This document shows positions 1 through 7,384 of a stretch of 34,124 nucleotides of DNA, one piece after another. Below the pieces are notes generated by a model. The model made no database searches. It was not told the DNA's origin and saw only the letters and a list, made by a program, of their open reading frames with translations. A program made the translations under genes and the position numbers. Position 1 is the stretch's first letter; each line of letters begins with the position of its first letter. The stretch is from Meiothermus granaticius NBRC 107808. GTDB lineage: Bacteria > Deinococcota > Deinococci > Deinococcales > Thermaceae. The stretch spans positions 1 to 34,124 of the forward strand of contig NZ_QWLB01000034.1 in the NCBI RefSeq assembly GCF_003574355.1. Direction: 5' to 3'.

Positions 1-1
1 G

Positions 2-115
2 GCTTGGGCCCAGCGTAGGAACCAGCAAAGGGTCGTTATCCAGTGGCGTTTCACCGCCGCCGACGCGCGCATCAAGCTGGCCCACCTGTACCCCAGAAGG
101 AGTGGCGATGATTAA
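2..115 (+). CDS. C-terminal end of an IS630-family transposase (partial, runs off the window)
   Basis: The frame is open from the window edge to TAA and encodes 37 residues. The tail pattern WRFTAADARIKLAHLYP is typical of the end of IS630-family DDE transposases. It differs from the IS630 element at 29837-30977, so it is a second kind. The upstream part, including the catalytic core, lies outside the window, so intactness cannot be judged. Confidence 0.55.
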   Translation, partial: AWAQRRNQQRVVIQWRFTAADARIKLAHLYPRRSGDD

Positions 116-116
116 C

Positions 117-317
117 TTACCAGAGCACTAGGACTGCTTCACTGACGCGGTAACTATCCAATATTGCAAACAAGCCTTGTATCTTTCGGCTGTACCAGCG
201 ATAGCGCGGACATTCCTGGGGATACTCCAGCCGAACTTGCCGTTTGCAGTCTGCACAGCGGATTCGTTTGACTCGACTCGCCTCTATCCCCTTCAAGGTT
301 CGTAGCTTCCGATCTCG
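117..317 (-). pseudogene. Transposase fragment with zinc-ribbon N-terminal region
   Basis: A minus-strand frame open between stops contains a CxxC pair (IRCADCKRQ) followed by an aromatic, basic stretch (RYRWYSRKIQ) and VSEAVL. This resembles the zinc-ribbon and HTH start of several transposase families. It ends after about 60 residues next to the IS630 remnant, so it is probably debris of a second element. Family assignment is uncertain and no start or catalytic part is present. Confidence 0.35.
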
Positions 318-487
318 CTAGCCACCGCTTTCCTCTTTCATACTTTCGCAGTGTGGCTTGTCCATACTAGCCTTGAGCTTCGCTGGGCTCCTCACAAATC
401 CAGGTGGAAAACCCGGCCAGGCAGTGCTAAAATCTTTAGCGACAAGGTCCCTTCCAGGCACCGCCTCAAGAGGGGGACATGCACGCA

Positions 488-513
488 CCCGGCCAATCGG
501 CTGGGCTTTTTTT
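488..513 (+). terminator. Hairpin plus T7 tract directly ahead of a ribosome binding site (possible attenuator)
   Basis: Positions 488-494 pair with 499-505 (7 bp including one G-T pair, loop AATC), followed by seven T residues. The GGAGG ribosome site (514-518) and ATG (523) follow at once. A TAAAAT box at about 427-432 could be a -10, giving a leader of about 85 nt. The geometry is that of an intrinsic terminator inside a 5' leader, as in attenuation or riboswitch control. I recognise no known riboswitch consensus. Confidence 0.5.
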
Positions 514-522
514 GGAGGCCTT

Positions 523-660
523 ATGCTCAAAGAACTGGAACAGCTCCGCGCCTACGCCCTGCTGCCCTACGAGGCCGAGCGGGCCGCCCTGGGCGAGCAT
601 TTCCGCCACGTAGAGCCGCTGTGGGACAGCGACTGGGGCGGGGAGACTACCAACTTTTAG
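523..660 (+). pseudogene. Truncated gene of unknown function (45 codons remain)
   Basis: ATG follows GGAGG with 4-nt spacing. The peptide begins MLKELEQLRAYALLPYEAER and is rich in Leu, Glu and Ala, like the first helix of a cytoplasmic enzyme. It stops at a TAG formed where the 194-bp repeat unit begins (659), so the rest has been lost or displaced. I do not recognise the family. Its leader carries a terminator-like hairpin, so the original gene was probably regulated by attenuation. Confidence 0.4.
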
Positions 661-852
661 GCATGTGGAGTGCAATCGGGGTCTTCAAAGTGAGGTGAGC
701 TACTTTATTCCCCGGAAAAAGCCAGGGCCGGGAGGGAAGGGGGAGATACGGGCTCGGCTGGTGGAGGAGTACCGCCAGACCGGGGCTTCCATTCATAGCT
801 TGGCAAGGAAGTATGGCGTAGGTGAGGGGACGGCCTGGGGGTGGGTGAAAGG
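659..852 (+). repeat. 194-bp dispersed repeat unit, copy 1
   Basis: This stretch aligns without gaps to 10388-10581, with about 13 differences by eye (about 93% identity). Similarity stops sharply at both ends in both copies, and the flanks are unrelated. It carries most of a small HTH-coding ORF. Both copies sit next to truncated genes, which suggests mobility or use as a recombination site. No clear terminal inverted repeats are visible. Confidence 0.75.
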
Positions 853-865
853 TTCTGAGTCTTGA
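665..865 (+). CDS. Small HTH protein in dispersed repeat (transposase OrfA-like), copy 1
   Basis: The frame of 66 codons starts at GTG 665; the alternative GTG ten codons downstream is also possible. After a basic Pro/Gly-rich lead (FIPRKKPGPGGK) comes a homeodomain-like helix-turn-helix, about residues 25-60: RARLVEEYRQTGASIHSLAR, then KYGVGEGTAWGWVKG. Such modules form the N-terminus of many transposases. The final few residues and the stop lie outside the repeated unit, in flanking DNA, so the C-terminus differs between copies. No catalytic domain follows. It may be a fragment or a stand-alone DNA-binding protein. Confidence 0.45.
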   Translation: MECNRGLQSEVSYFIPRKKPGPGGKGEIRARLVEEYRQTGASIHSLARKYGVGEGTAWGWVKGSES

Positions 866-923
866 AGTCTCAACAATGCTCGGCATTTTTTCGCACCGCC
901 TGTGGCAACAGGCTCCAGGTGTG

Positions 924-952
924 GTGACCCAGCAATGTATATGATGTATACT
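924..952 (+). promoter_or_regulatory. Leaderless-type promoter with overlapping operator for the toxin-antitoxin pair
   Basis: GTGACC (924-929), a 17-bp spacer and TATACT (947-952) form a -35/-10 pair. The antitoxin ATG at 959 lies 7 nt after the -10, with no Shine-Dalgarno sequence between, the layout of leaderless mRNAs known in Deinococcus-Thermus. The arms GTATA (937-941) and TATAC (947-951) form an inverted repeat that overlaps the -10, a likely operator for RHH autorepression. Confidence 0.6.
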
Positions 953-958
953 TAGGCC

Positions 959-1237
959 ATGGTTCGCAAACAGCTCTACCTCCGCAAGGACCAGGAACAA
1001 GAGCTCAAGCTCAAGGCCCGCGAGACCGGCCTCTCCGAAGCCGAGCTGGTGCGACTGGCCCTGGATCGGTTGCTGCATGAGGGCACGGCCCCCCTCCCCG
1101 GCCATGTAAAGGCCCTGTCTACGTTTCTGGAACAGGCCCGGGAGATCTCCCAACAGCACCGCCTGCCCGAAGGCTGGCGCTTTGAGCGGGAAGCCCTCTA
1201 CACCCGGGAGTCCCGCTGGGGTGGGGGTGAGGGTTGA
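959..1237 (+). CDS. Ribbon-helix-helix antitoxin
   Basis: A 92-residue protein whose start (MVRKQLYLRKDQEQELK, then ETGLSEAELVRLALDRLL) has the strand-helix-helix pattern of CopG/Arc-type RHH proteins, about residues 3-40. The C-terminal half is charged and probably binds the partner toxin. Its stop overlaps the TTG start of the PIN-domain gene, so the two are translationally coupled. An inverted repeat over the promoter -10 suggests autoregulation by the toxin-antitoxin complex. The exact antitoxin subfamily cannot be named with certainty. No ribosome site precedes the ATG, consistent with leaderless initiation. Confidence 0.8.
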   Translation: MVRKQLYLRKDQEQELKLKARETGLSEAELVRLALDRLLHEGTAPLPGHVKALSTFLEQAREISQQHRLPEGWRFEREALYTRESRWGGGEG

Positions 1238-1665
1238 ACCCCCGCTATCTGATCGATACCAACCTTCTCATCTACCCCCTGGATGCCCGCGACCCCAAGA
1301 AGCAGAAAAAGGCTGCCGAGGTACTCTTGAGGCTGGCTCAGGAGGGGCGGGCCGCACTGCCGGTGCAGGCTTTGAGTGAGTTTGCCAGTGTGGCCCTGCG
1401 CCGCCTTTCGCCTCCGCTCGAGGCCGAACCGGTTCGGCTGGAGATCGAGCGGCTGATGCTGGCCTTTCCCGTGCTCCCCCTGACCGCTCCGGTGGTGCTG
1501 GAGGCCCTGCGGGGGGTGGCCCAGCACCACCTCAGCTACTATGACGCCCAGGTCTGGGCCACCGCCCGGCTATACCAGGTGCCGGTGGTTCTCTCGGAGG
1601 ACTTCGCTATGGGGGCCGTGCTGGAGGGGGTGCGGTTTGTAAACCCGCTGGAGCAGAAACTCTAG
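1234..1665 (+). CDS. PIN-domain ribonuclease toxin (VapC-like)
   Basis: A 143-residue PIN domain, the usual VapC length. The expected acidic metal-binding residues are D8 (LIDTNLL), E49 (ALSEF), D104 (SYYDAQVWATA) and D123 (LSEDF). The only in-frame start is TTG 1234, because TGA occurs in frame at 1228-1230; the GC-rich GTGGGGGTGAGG just upstream can act as ribosome site. It overlaps the antitoxin stop by 4 nt. Known PIN toxins cleave tRNA or rRNA at specific sites; the target here is unknown. The gene looks intact. Confidence 0.85.
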   Translation: MNPRYLIDTNLLIYPLDARDPKKQKKAAEVLLRLAQEGRAALPVQALSEFASVALRRLSPPLEAEPVRLEIERLMLAFPVLPLTAPVVLEALRGVAQHHLSYYDAQVWATARLYQVPVVLSEDFAMGAVLEGVRFVNPLEQKL

Positions 1666-1770
1666 CCCAACCACCCTCCCCATGACACTGCATCCAACTT
1701 GGTGGACTCGAGGGTGCTTCTCAAGGCCAGCGACGGGTGGGGGGGTGAGCCCCTAGATGAACCCTACAAA

Positions 1771-2310
1771 TCACCAAGTTCTGTGAAGCTCATTGATGTG
1801 GCTATATATTCGTAGATCCTGGTATCGCCCATGGCGGAGTACCGCCTCTCGCATCACGCCCTCTTGAACAAAACCAACCTGCTCGAGACAACGGATCATG
1901 ACCTGATTAGTGGCCAGGCAGTTGGCACCTAGGCGATGGAGCCCCCAGTCGTGGCAACCCAGTTGAATCACGCTACGGAGGGCGGCCTGACCCAGGCCAC
2001 GCCCCCGCAACTCGGGTTCGCCTATGAGCAAGGCGATTTTCACAGCCCGGTTTTTCCAGTCGATGTGCTCTAGAAATACCAAACCCGCATCGCAATTTTG
2101 CTCCAGGGCTTTCACCACGTATAGCTTGCGGTCATCGCGGCCAAGCCACTTCTTGATCAGATCCTGTACCTCACTGAGGGAATACCCCAGGAATGGCTGG
2201 ATGATGGCATACTCCACCACCTGCGGCTCGGCGTACCACCTTTGGATTTTATTCGCATCGTCAAGGTCGACAGGCCGCAGTTGCACGCGTTCCTGACCGG
2301 TCAAAGTCAT
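1771..2310 (-). CDS. GNAT-family N-acetyltransferase (RimJ/RimL type)
   Basis: A 179-residue protein starting MTLTGQERVQLRPVDLDDA, a beta-strand opening usual in GNAT proteins that modify protein N-termini or small amines. The acetyl-CoA loop is in ELRGRGLGQAALRSV (R-G-x-G-L-G) and the downstream GANCLATNQVMIRCLEQVGF matches the C-terminal GNAT motif. ATG overlaps the MFS stop as ATGA, so it is translated as the last gene of the leftward row. Next to exporters it might modify or inactivate a toxic compound, but the substrate is not shown by the sequence. Longer upstream frames lie inside the MFS gene and are not real. Confidence 0.85.
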   Translation of the reverse strand: MTLTGQERVQLRPVDLDDANKIQRWYAEPQVVEYAIIQPFLGYSLSEVQDLIKKWLGRDDRKLYVVKALEQNCDAGLVFLEHIDWKNRAVKIALLIGEPELRGRGLGQAALRSVIQLGCHDWGLHRLGANCLATNQVMIRCLEQVGFVQEGVMREAVLRHGRYQDLRIYSHINELHRTW

Positions 2311-3557
2311 CCCGAATGCCCCTCCTTTTCCTCGGTATATCCACCACGGACTGTTGCGGCGATATACAAAAGAGCCCCCAATCCACAAACCGCAAGTGAG
2401 GTGACCTGTAAGGCCCCGGCAGAACCCAGCCCGCGAACCAACGGATCGAGCCCCCCGAGCACGGGTAACACACCCAGGGCCAGGCTCACGTTCACCAAAC
2501 TGAAAACCCGCCCAAGAAACTGCTTCGGTACCGCCGCCTGCAGAAGTGACTGGGTGGCGACGCCGGATATATCGAAAAGGATGCCGCTGATGAAGAAAAC
2601 AACCAAAAGCACCAGAAACGTCGGGAAGGTCGCTCCCAGCAGCATGGGCACGGCCAGTAGGGTGTTGAGCAAAATCACCCACGTAAGGCTGGGTATGCCC
2701 TTTTTCAGTGCACCCAGGGTGGCTACCCCGACCACTCCCCCCAGGGTGAGGCTGGTATACAAAAGCCCCAGGCCCGCCGCCCCGATGTGCGCCACCTCCA
2801 TTGAGATGGGGACCATGACAATTTCCACTACTCGCCAGAACAAGGAGGTGAGCATGGAGAGCAGCAAAATCATCATCACCGCTTGGCTAGACACAGCAAA
2901 GCGCATACCTTCGGCGGCCTCGGCCCAGAGGGAGGGGCCCCTTCGGCTGGAGGCTACACTGAAAGCCGAGGGTAGGCCGAGCACGGCATAGGCCACGCCG
3001 GCAAAGGTGAGGGCGTCGAAGATGAACAGCCAGATCGGGCCCACCAGGCCGTACAGCAGGCCCGCCAGGGCCGGGCCCAACGAGGCGGTAATCTTGGTCA
3101 ACACAACCCTCAGGGCGTTGGCCGAGATCAGTGCTTCTTTGGGAACCAGGGAGGGTACCACTGCGGCCATGGTAGGGCTTACCAGGCCTTCCACAGTCTG
3201 GATCAGGAAAACCAGGGGATAGACCAGAAGGGGCTCGAGCAGCACCAGGACCAGGCTGGCCGAGAGCAGTGCACTCAGCAGGTAACCGCCCACCAGGGTT
3301 CGGCGACGGTCCCAGCGGTCGGCCAGGGCACCGGTGAAAGGTTGGAGCAGGAGCCTCGAGGCTACCCGCACCGCCCATATGCCGGCCAGCGAGGCCACCG
3401 ACCCGGTAGCGGTGAAGACGGCCACGCTAAGGGCCAGCACCGTGAACTGACTGCCCAGGCTCGAGAAGGCAGTAGCCCAGAGCAGGCGGACGTAGGCTGG
3501 GTGCTCCAGCGAAGGGTAGTGACGGTTCAACCAGGCACGGATGGGATTTACGCTCAA
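2307..3557 (-). CDS. MFS exporter (MFS_3 / EntS-like)
   Basis: About 416 residues with roughly 10-12 hydrophobic segments. The loop between helices 2 and 3, GALADRWDRRRTLVGG, is the MFS signature (G-x-x-x-D-R-x-x-R-R). Overall it resembles the group of small-molecule and siderophore exporters. The start chosen is TTG 3557, preceded by GGAGGT with 5-nt spacing; it lies one base after the stop of the upstream remnant, so coupling to that old gene is likely. A longer frame reaches 3635 but would lie inside that remnant. Substrate unknown. Confidence 0.85.
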   Translation of the reverse strand: MSVNPIRAWLNRHYPSLEHPAYVRLLWATAFSSLGSQFTVLALSVAVFTATGSVASLAGIWAVRVASRLLLQPFTGALADRWDRRRTLVGGYLLSALLSASLVLVLLEPLLVYPLVFLIQTVEGLVSPTMAAVVPSLVPKEALISANALRVVLTKITASLGPALAGLLYGLVGPIWLFIFDALTFAGVAYAVLGLPSAFSVASSRRGPSLWAEAAEGMRFAVSSQAVMMILLLSMLTSLFWRVVEIVMVPISMEVAHIGAAGLGLLYTSLTLGGVVGVATLGALKKGIPSLTWVILLNTLLAVPMLLGATFPTFLVLLVVFFISGILFDISGVATQSLLQAAVPKQFLGRVFSLVNVSLALGVLPVLGGLDPLVRGLGSAGALQVTSLAVCGLGALLYIAATVRGGYTEEKEGHSG

Positions 3558-3558
3558 G

Positions 3559-3861
3559 TCAGACCTCCGATTCACCAGAAGGCGCTCGAACCGCGATACC
3601 GGCGTATTCCCAGGGATAAGTAATCCCTTGGACAAGCGAAAAATTCAAAATCCTCAGACCCGCATTCGCAAAAACCGTCACCAACTCACGCTGAGTCGGA
3701 CGCCAGCCCCTAGCGGGAGCAGGCAACACAACGGTCTCGCCGGTAGGCAGTTCCCACCATGCGGGCAGCGAGGGAGATCGCGTCGTTGGCCAGCACGCCC
3801 TATGGGACGTAGCGCTTGGTGAGTTCGTGGATGACATAGAGGGTCCCGGCCACATCCCCAC
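3559..3861 (-). pseudogene. Decayed gene, methyltransferase-like tail
   Basis: Two frames share one gene body. Near 3860-3760 another minus frame reads GTLYVIHELTKRYVP, a stop, then GVLANDAISLAARMVG. The frame ending at 3559 continues with ELPTGETVVLPAPARGW, RELVTVFANAGLRIL and YPWEYAGIAV. The last part has the 'L..AGL.I' pattern of class I methyltransferase C-termini, but this is a weak call. An internal stop and a frameshift show decay. Its end still carries the ribosome site of the MFS gene. Confidence 0.4.
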
Positions 3862-3875
3862 TCGAGGCTATCGCT

Positions 3876-4646
3876 TCAGTATGTTCCCAATGTGCCTTGC
3901 CGCCGCGCCCTGCGGAGGGCACGCTTGAAGAATCCAATCCCGAAAGCGATGTAGGCCAGGGCGTTGATTCCGGTGAGGAAAAGGAGTCCCCATTCGGGAT
4001 CTTCTCCCCGCCCCAGCAGCAGGCGCAGGGCAGCCACCGAGGGTACCAGGGGCAGGAGGTAGCCCAGAGCGTTCCAAGGCTGGGTCAAGGCCTCAAAGCG
4101 TACCAGGAAAAGACCCAAGAAAAGGAACTGGAGGAGGCTTACGAGCTGGCCCACCCGCTTATAAATCAGTGCCAACCCTCCAAGGAGGAGCCCCAGACCC
4201 AACGCACCGAGAGCCAGGGTCGCAAGCGGCAGCAGGGTCAGGGGATGGAAGTCCAGCCGAGCTCCGGAGGTGAGGAGGATAGCCAGGAAAACCGGGATGT
4301 TCAACAGGCCAATCTGAAAAAGGGAGACAGCGGATCGCACCAGCACCACCCCTAAGAGCCCCGGGCGGGTAAGGGCGAGCTGCTCCAAAAGCCCCGCCAG
4401 GGCCTCCTCCGTTAGGGTGGAGGCGATATACGACAGCAGCGAAAAAGCCAGCGTCCAGGCCAGGAGGCTCACCACCAGGGCCTCCAGCCGCTCCCCGAAG
4501 AGGGCGGGGCCGGCCAGGTAGCGAACCCCCGAGAAGAAGAGCGCAAAGACTACGACCGCCCCCAGCACACCCCCCAGAACCTCTAAGGGATAGCGGAAAA
4601 AGGCCCTCAAGTAGCGCCAAAACTCTATGTAGGCAAGCTGGAGCAC
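3876..4646 (-). CDS. ABC-2 type transporter permease
   Basis: About 256 residues, with about six membrane segments, in the usual size range for an ABC-2 permease. The start chosen is GTG 4646 (MLQLAYIEFWRYLRAFFRYP), after a GGAG ribosome site, giving a cytoplasmic amphipathic helix before the first membrane segment. The frame stays open further upstream but would overlap the ATPase gene far too much. The gene overlaps the end of the ATPase gene by 22 nt, so the pair forms one exporter. No substrate can be inferred. Confidence 0.8.
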   Translation of the reverse strand: MLQLAYIEFWRYLRAFFRYPLEVLGGVLGAVVVFALFFSGVRYLAGPALFGERLEALVVSLLAWTLAFSLLSYIASTLTEEALAGLLEQLALTRPGLLGVVLVRSAVSLFQIGLLNIPVFLAILLTSGARLDFHPLTLLPLATLALGALGLGLLLGGLALIYKRVGQLVSLLQFLFLGLFLVRFEALTQPWNALGYLLPLVPSVAALRLLLGRGEDPEWGLLFLTGINALAYIAFGIGFFKRALRRARRQGTLGTY

Positions 4647-5575
4647 CGCTCGCTCCTTTCTCCAAGTATGCGCCAGAAAAGCCCTGCAAGAGAGAGACTT
4701 TCCCGCTCCACCCGCTCTAGGGGTAAGGGGTCTAGAATTCTGAGGACTTCCCAAAGCGTTTCCTCCCCCACCACCCGAACCACCTTCCCCTCCACCTCTG
4801 CCTCGAAGGCTCGGAGCTGCGCCAGGCGTGGATCCCCCTCCCCCAAAGGCGCCTGGAGTTCGATTCGGTAAGGGGCTCCAGGAGAGCCCTCCAGCACCTC
4901 TTGGGTCCTTCCCTCCAGCACGACCTCGCCTTCCTGGAGGATGGCCACCCGGTCGGCCACAGCCTCTGCAAAATCCATCTGGTGGGTGGTGAGGAGGACG
5001 GCCTTGCCCTGTTCTTTGAGCCGCAGCAGCCAGGTTCGGATGGCCTCCTGAGCTTCCAGGTCCACCCCCAGCGTGGGCTCGTCCAGGAAGAGGATGGGAG
5101 GGTCGTGCACCAAAGCGGCGGCCAGGGCCGCCCGCTGCTGCTGGCCCCTAGAAAGGGTACCCACGGTTTGCTGGGCCTTCTCGGCGAGCCCAACCGTTTC
5201 CAACAGCTCGAGCCCCCGCCGCCGGGCCTCTTTAGGGATGAGGCCGCGCAAGGTGCCAAAGTAGATGAGGTTTTCCAGGGCGGTCAGGCGCCAGTAGAGG
5301 TTACGGTTGCCCTCCAGCACCGCACCCATCCAGGTTCGCTTTCCCTCCTGCAGCACCTCCACCCTCCCCCCATCCGGCTCCACCAGGCCGGCCAGGATTT
5401 TGACCAGGGTGGTCTTCCCGGCGCCGTTGGGGCCTAACAGCGTTAGGATCTCCCCCCGGAAGAGCTGCAGGCTGACCCCCTTCAGCGCCTCGAGCCAGCC
5501 CTTTGCCTTGGGATAGCGCTTGCGCAAGGCGTGGGCCTGGAGGACGGGGGTGGGGTTTTGCACGTTTGGGTTCAT
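4625..5575 (-). CDS. ABC transporter ATP-binding protein (ABC-2 drug/antibiotic type)
   Basis: A 316-residue ATPase with Walker A GPNGAGKTT (near residue 48), signature LSRGQQQRAALAAAL, Walker B ILFLDEPTLGVD and H-loop LLTTHQM. The usual Q-loop glutamine region reads GAVLEGNRNLYWRLTALENL, with Glu where Gln is normally found. About 90 residues after the H-loop form the C-terminal domain common in this group. It starts 27 nt after the ABC exporter gene and overlaps the permease gene, so it belongs to the same row. Confidence 0.85.
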   Translation of the reverse strand: MNPNVQNPTPVLQAHALRKRYPKAKGWLEALKGVSLQLFRGEILTLLGPNGAGKTTLVKILAGLVEPDGGRVEVLQEGKRTWMGAVLEGNRNLYWRLTALENLIYFGTLRGLIPKEARRRGLELLETVGLAEKAQQTVGTLSRGQQQRAALAAALVHDPPILFLDEPTLGVDLEAQEAIRTWLLRLKEQGKAVLLTTHQMDFAEAVADRVAILQEGEVVLEGRTQEVLEGSPGAPYRIELQAPLGEGDPRLAQLRAFEAEVEGKVVRVVGEETLWEVLRILDPLPLERVERESLSLAGLFWRILGERSERCSSLPT

Positions 5576-5602
5576 GGCTTCCAGCCCAGCATATTGGAGG
5601 TT

Positions 5603-7384
5603 TCAATTCACACGATACCCCTCAGCCTGCAACCGCCAAAGCTCGGCATAAAGGCCGTTGCAGTGCAACAAGGCCTGATGCGAGCCCTCCTCCACCAAAC
5701 GCCCCTCCCGCAGCACCAGAATCCGGTCGGCCATCTGCACCGAGGCCAGCCGATGGGTGATGAGGAGCACCGTCTTGCCCCGGGCCAGCTCGGCAAAGCG
5801 CCGGTAAAGGTGGGCCTCTTCCTTGGGGTCGAGCGAGGCGGTAGGCTCGTCCAGGATCAGCAGCTCGGCCTGCCGGAAAAAGGCCCGCGCAAGGGCTATC
5901 CGCTGCCATTCTCCTAAAGAGAGGTCCGTTCCCCCGAACGCTTTGGAGAGAAGGACCTCCGAACCGAGCCGCCCTAGCAGTTCCGCAGCTCCCCCGGCCC
6001 TGGCGGCCTCTTCCAAACGCCCAAAGTCAGATTGGCGCTCCAAATCGGCCAGGACAATGTTTTCTCGCAGCGTGAGCGCGTAGCGACCAAAGTCCTGAAA
6101 CACCGCAGCTACCAGGCGACGCCAGACCTCCAGGTCTACCTCGCGCAGGTCTATCCCATCCACCAAGATGCGGCCCTCGCTGGGGTCGTAGAAGCGGAGC
6201 AAGAGCTTCACCAACGTGGTTTTACCGGCTCCGTTCTCCCCCACCAGCGCCAGCCGTTCGCCTTGGCGCAGCCTGAAGGAGATCCCCTCCAGGGCCCGCC
6301 GACCATCGGGGTAGCTAAACCCCACGTTTTCAAAGCGGATTTCCTCAAAGCACTGCACCGAGCGACCTGTGCTCAAGGGAGCGAACGGGGAAAGCCGGGC
6401 CAGAAAACCCTCGAGCCGCTCGAAGTACAAAAGGCTCTCGTATAGCATGCCGCCATCCTGCACCAGGCCGTAGAGGTTTTGTTGTAGGCTGCCCACCGAC
6501 TGCAAGAGAAGTACCAGGTTGCCCAGCCCCCCCGAACCCAAAAGGGCCTGGCGCAGGCCCAGGTACAGCGCCGCCGCGGTGGCCAGGGCGCTGACAAAAA
6601 CCAGGCTGCTGGCCCCCAGGGCCTGCCGCCCACGGGCACGGCGGAGCTCTTGGTGCAGCCGCCCGAAAGCCTCGAGGTAACGCCCACGAAAAAACGGAAG
6701 CAGACCAAAGAGGCGCACCTCCTTGGCGGCCTCGGGGTTGAGCAAAACCTCGGCGTAGTAGCGCATCCTCCGGGCCTCGGGCGCGCTAAAGAGCACCGCT
6801 TCCCACACCCCCTTTTGCAACCGGAAGGTCAGCAGCGCCTGCGGCAGGGTGGCCAGGAGCAACAACAAGGGGAAAATGGGGGCCAAGGTGAGGAGCAAGA
6901 GCAGCACCCCGGCTACGGCAATGCCCCCGCGAAAGGCGTTGCCGAAGAAAACCAGCAGGTTGAGCGGCTGGTAGGGCGCTTGGTCGCGCAGCACCTGAAG
7001 TTCGTCGTAAAAACCGGCGTCTTCAAAGGGGGTGAGATCGGGCATGCCCGCCGCCTTCTCCATCAGCAAGAGATGCACCCGGGCCGTAAGCCGTTCGTTG
7101 ACCACCCCCTGCAGATAGGTCACCCAGGGCACCAGCAAAAAGTCGAGGGCAAACAGCAGGGCCAGCCCCGCCAGGGGACCCAGCAGCGCCGGGCTGAGGG
7201 AGCCGCTGCCCAACCCATAGACCAGACCATCCACCAAATCCCGCGTGGCGCTCAGCACCCCCACCGGTATCAGGCCGCTTGCGGCCAGAAGGCCCACCAA
7301 GAGGGTGACCTCAAGGGGGGCGGCTCGAAAAACCTGGCGAAGCGCCGGGACGGTTTGGCGTAACGGGGAGCGCCTATGAGCCAG
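5603..7384 (-). CDS. ABC exporter, fused membrane and ATPase domains
   Basis: A membrane domain (about residues 1-330) is followed by an ATPase domain with Walker A GENGAGKTT, Q-loop AAVFQDFGRYALTLREN, signature LSLGEWQRIALARAFF, Walker B LLILDEPTASLD and H-loop ITHRLAS. The SLGEWQ form of the signature is common in exporters of peptides. The first in-frame ATG/GTG/TTG is TTG 7300, which would cut off the cytoplasmic start and part of helix 1. The frame is open to CTG 7384, which has GGAGGT 8 nt before it and gives 593 residues, the normal length. I therefore propose a CTG start overlapping the upstream gene by 11 nt; 5' loss is the alternative. Confidence 0.8.
   Translation of the reverse strand: MAHRRSPLRQTVPALRQVFRAAPLEVTLLVGLLAASGLIPVGVLSATRDLVDGLVYGLGSGSLSPALLGPLAGLALLFALDFLLVPWVTYLQGVVNERLTARVHLLLMEKAAGMPDLTPFEDAGFYDELQVLRDQAPYQPLNLLVFFGNAFRGGIAVAGVLLLLLTLAPIFPLLLLLATLPQALLTFRLQKGVWEAVLFSAPEARRMRYYAEVLLNPEAAKEVRLFGLLPFFRGRYLEAFGRLHQELRRARGRQALGASSLVFVSALATAAALYLGLRQALLGSGGLGNLVLLLQSVGSLQQNLYGLVQDGGMLYESLLYFERLEGFLARLSPFAPLSTGRSVQCFEEIRFENVGFSYPDGRRALEGISFRLRQGERLALVGENGAGKTTLVKLLLRFYDPSEGRILVDGIDLREVDLEVWRRLVAAVFQDFGRYALTLRENIVLADLERQSDFGRLEEAARAGGAAELLGRLGSEVLLSKAFGGTDLSLGEWQRIALARAFFRQAELLILDEPTASLDPKEEAHLYRRFAELARGKTVLLITHRLASVQMADRILVLREGRLVEEGSHQALLHCNGLYAELWRLQAEGYRVN

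Noticed and set aside
1771-2682. 303-residue version of the GNAT protein
   Set aside because: The extra N-terminus overlaps the MFS gene in another frame. The ATGA overlap at 2310 and the family's usual start support 179 residues.
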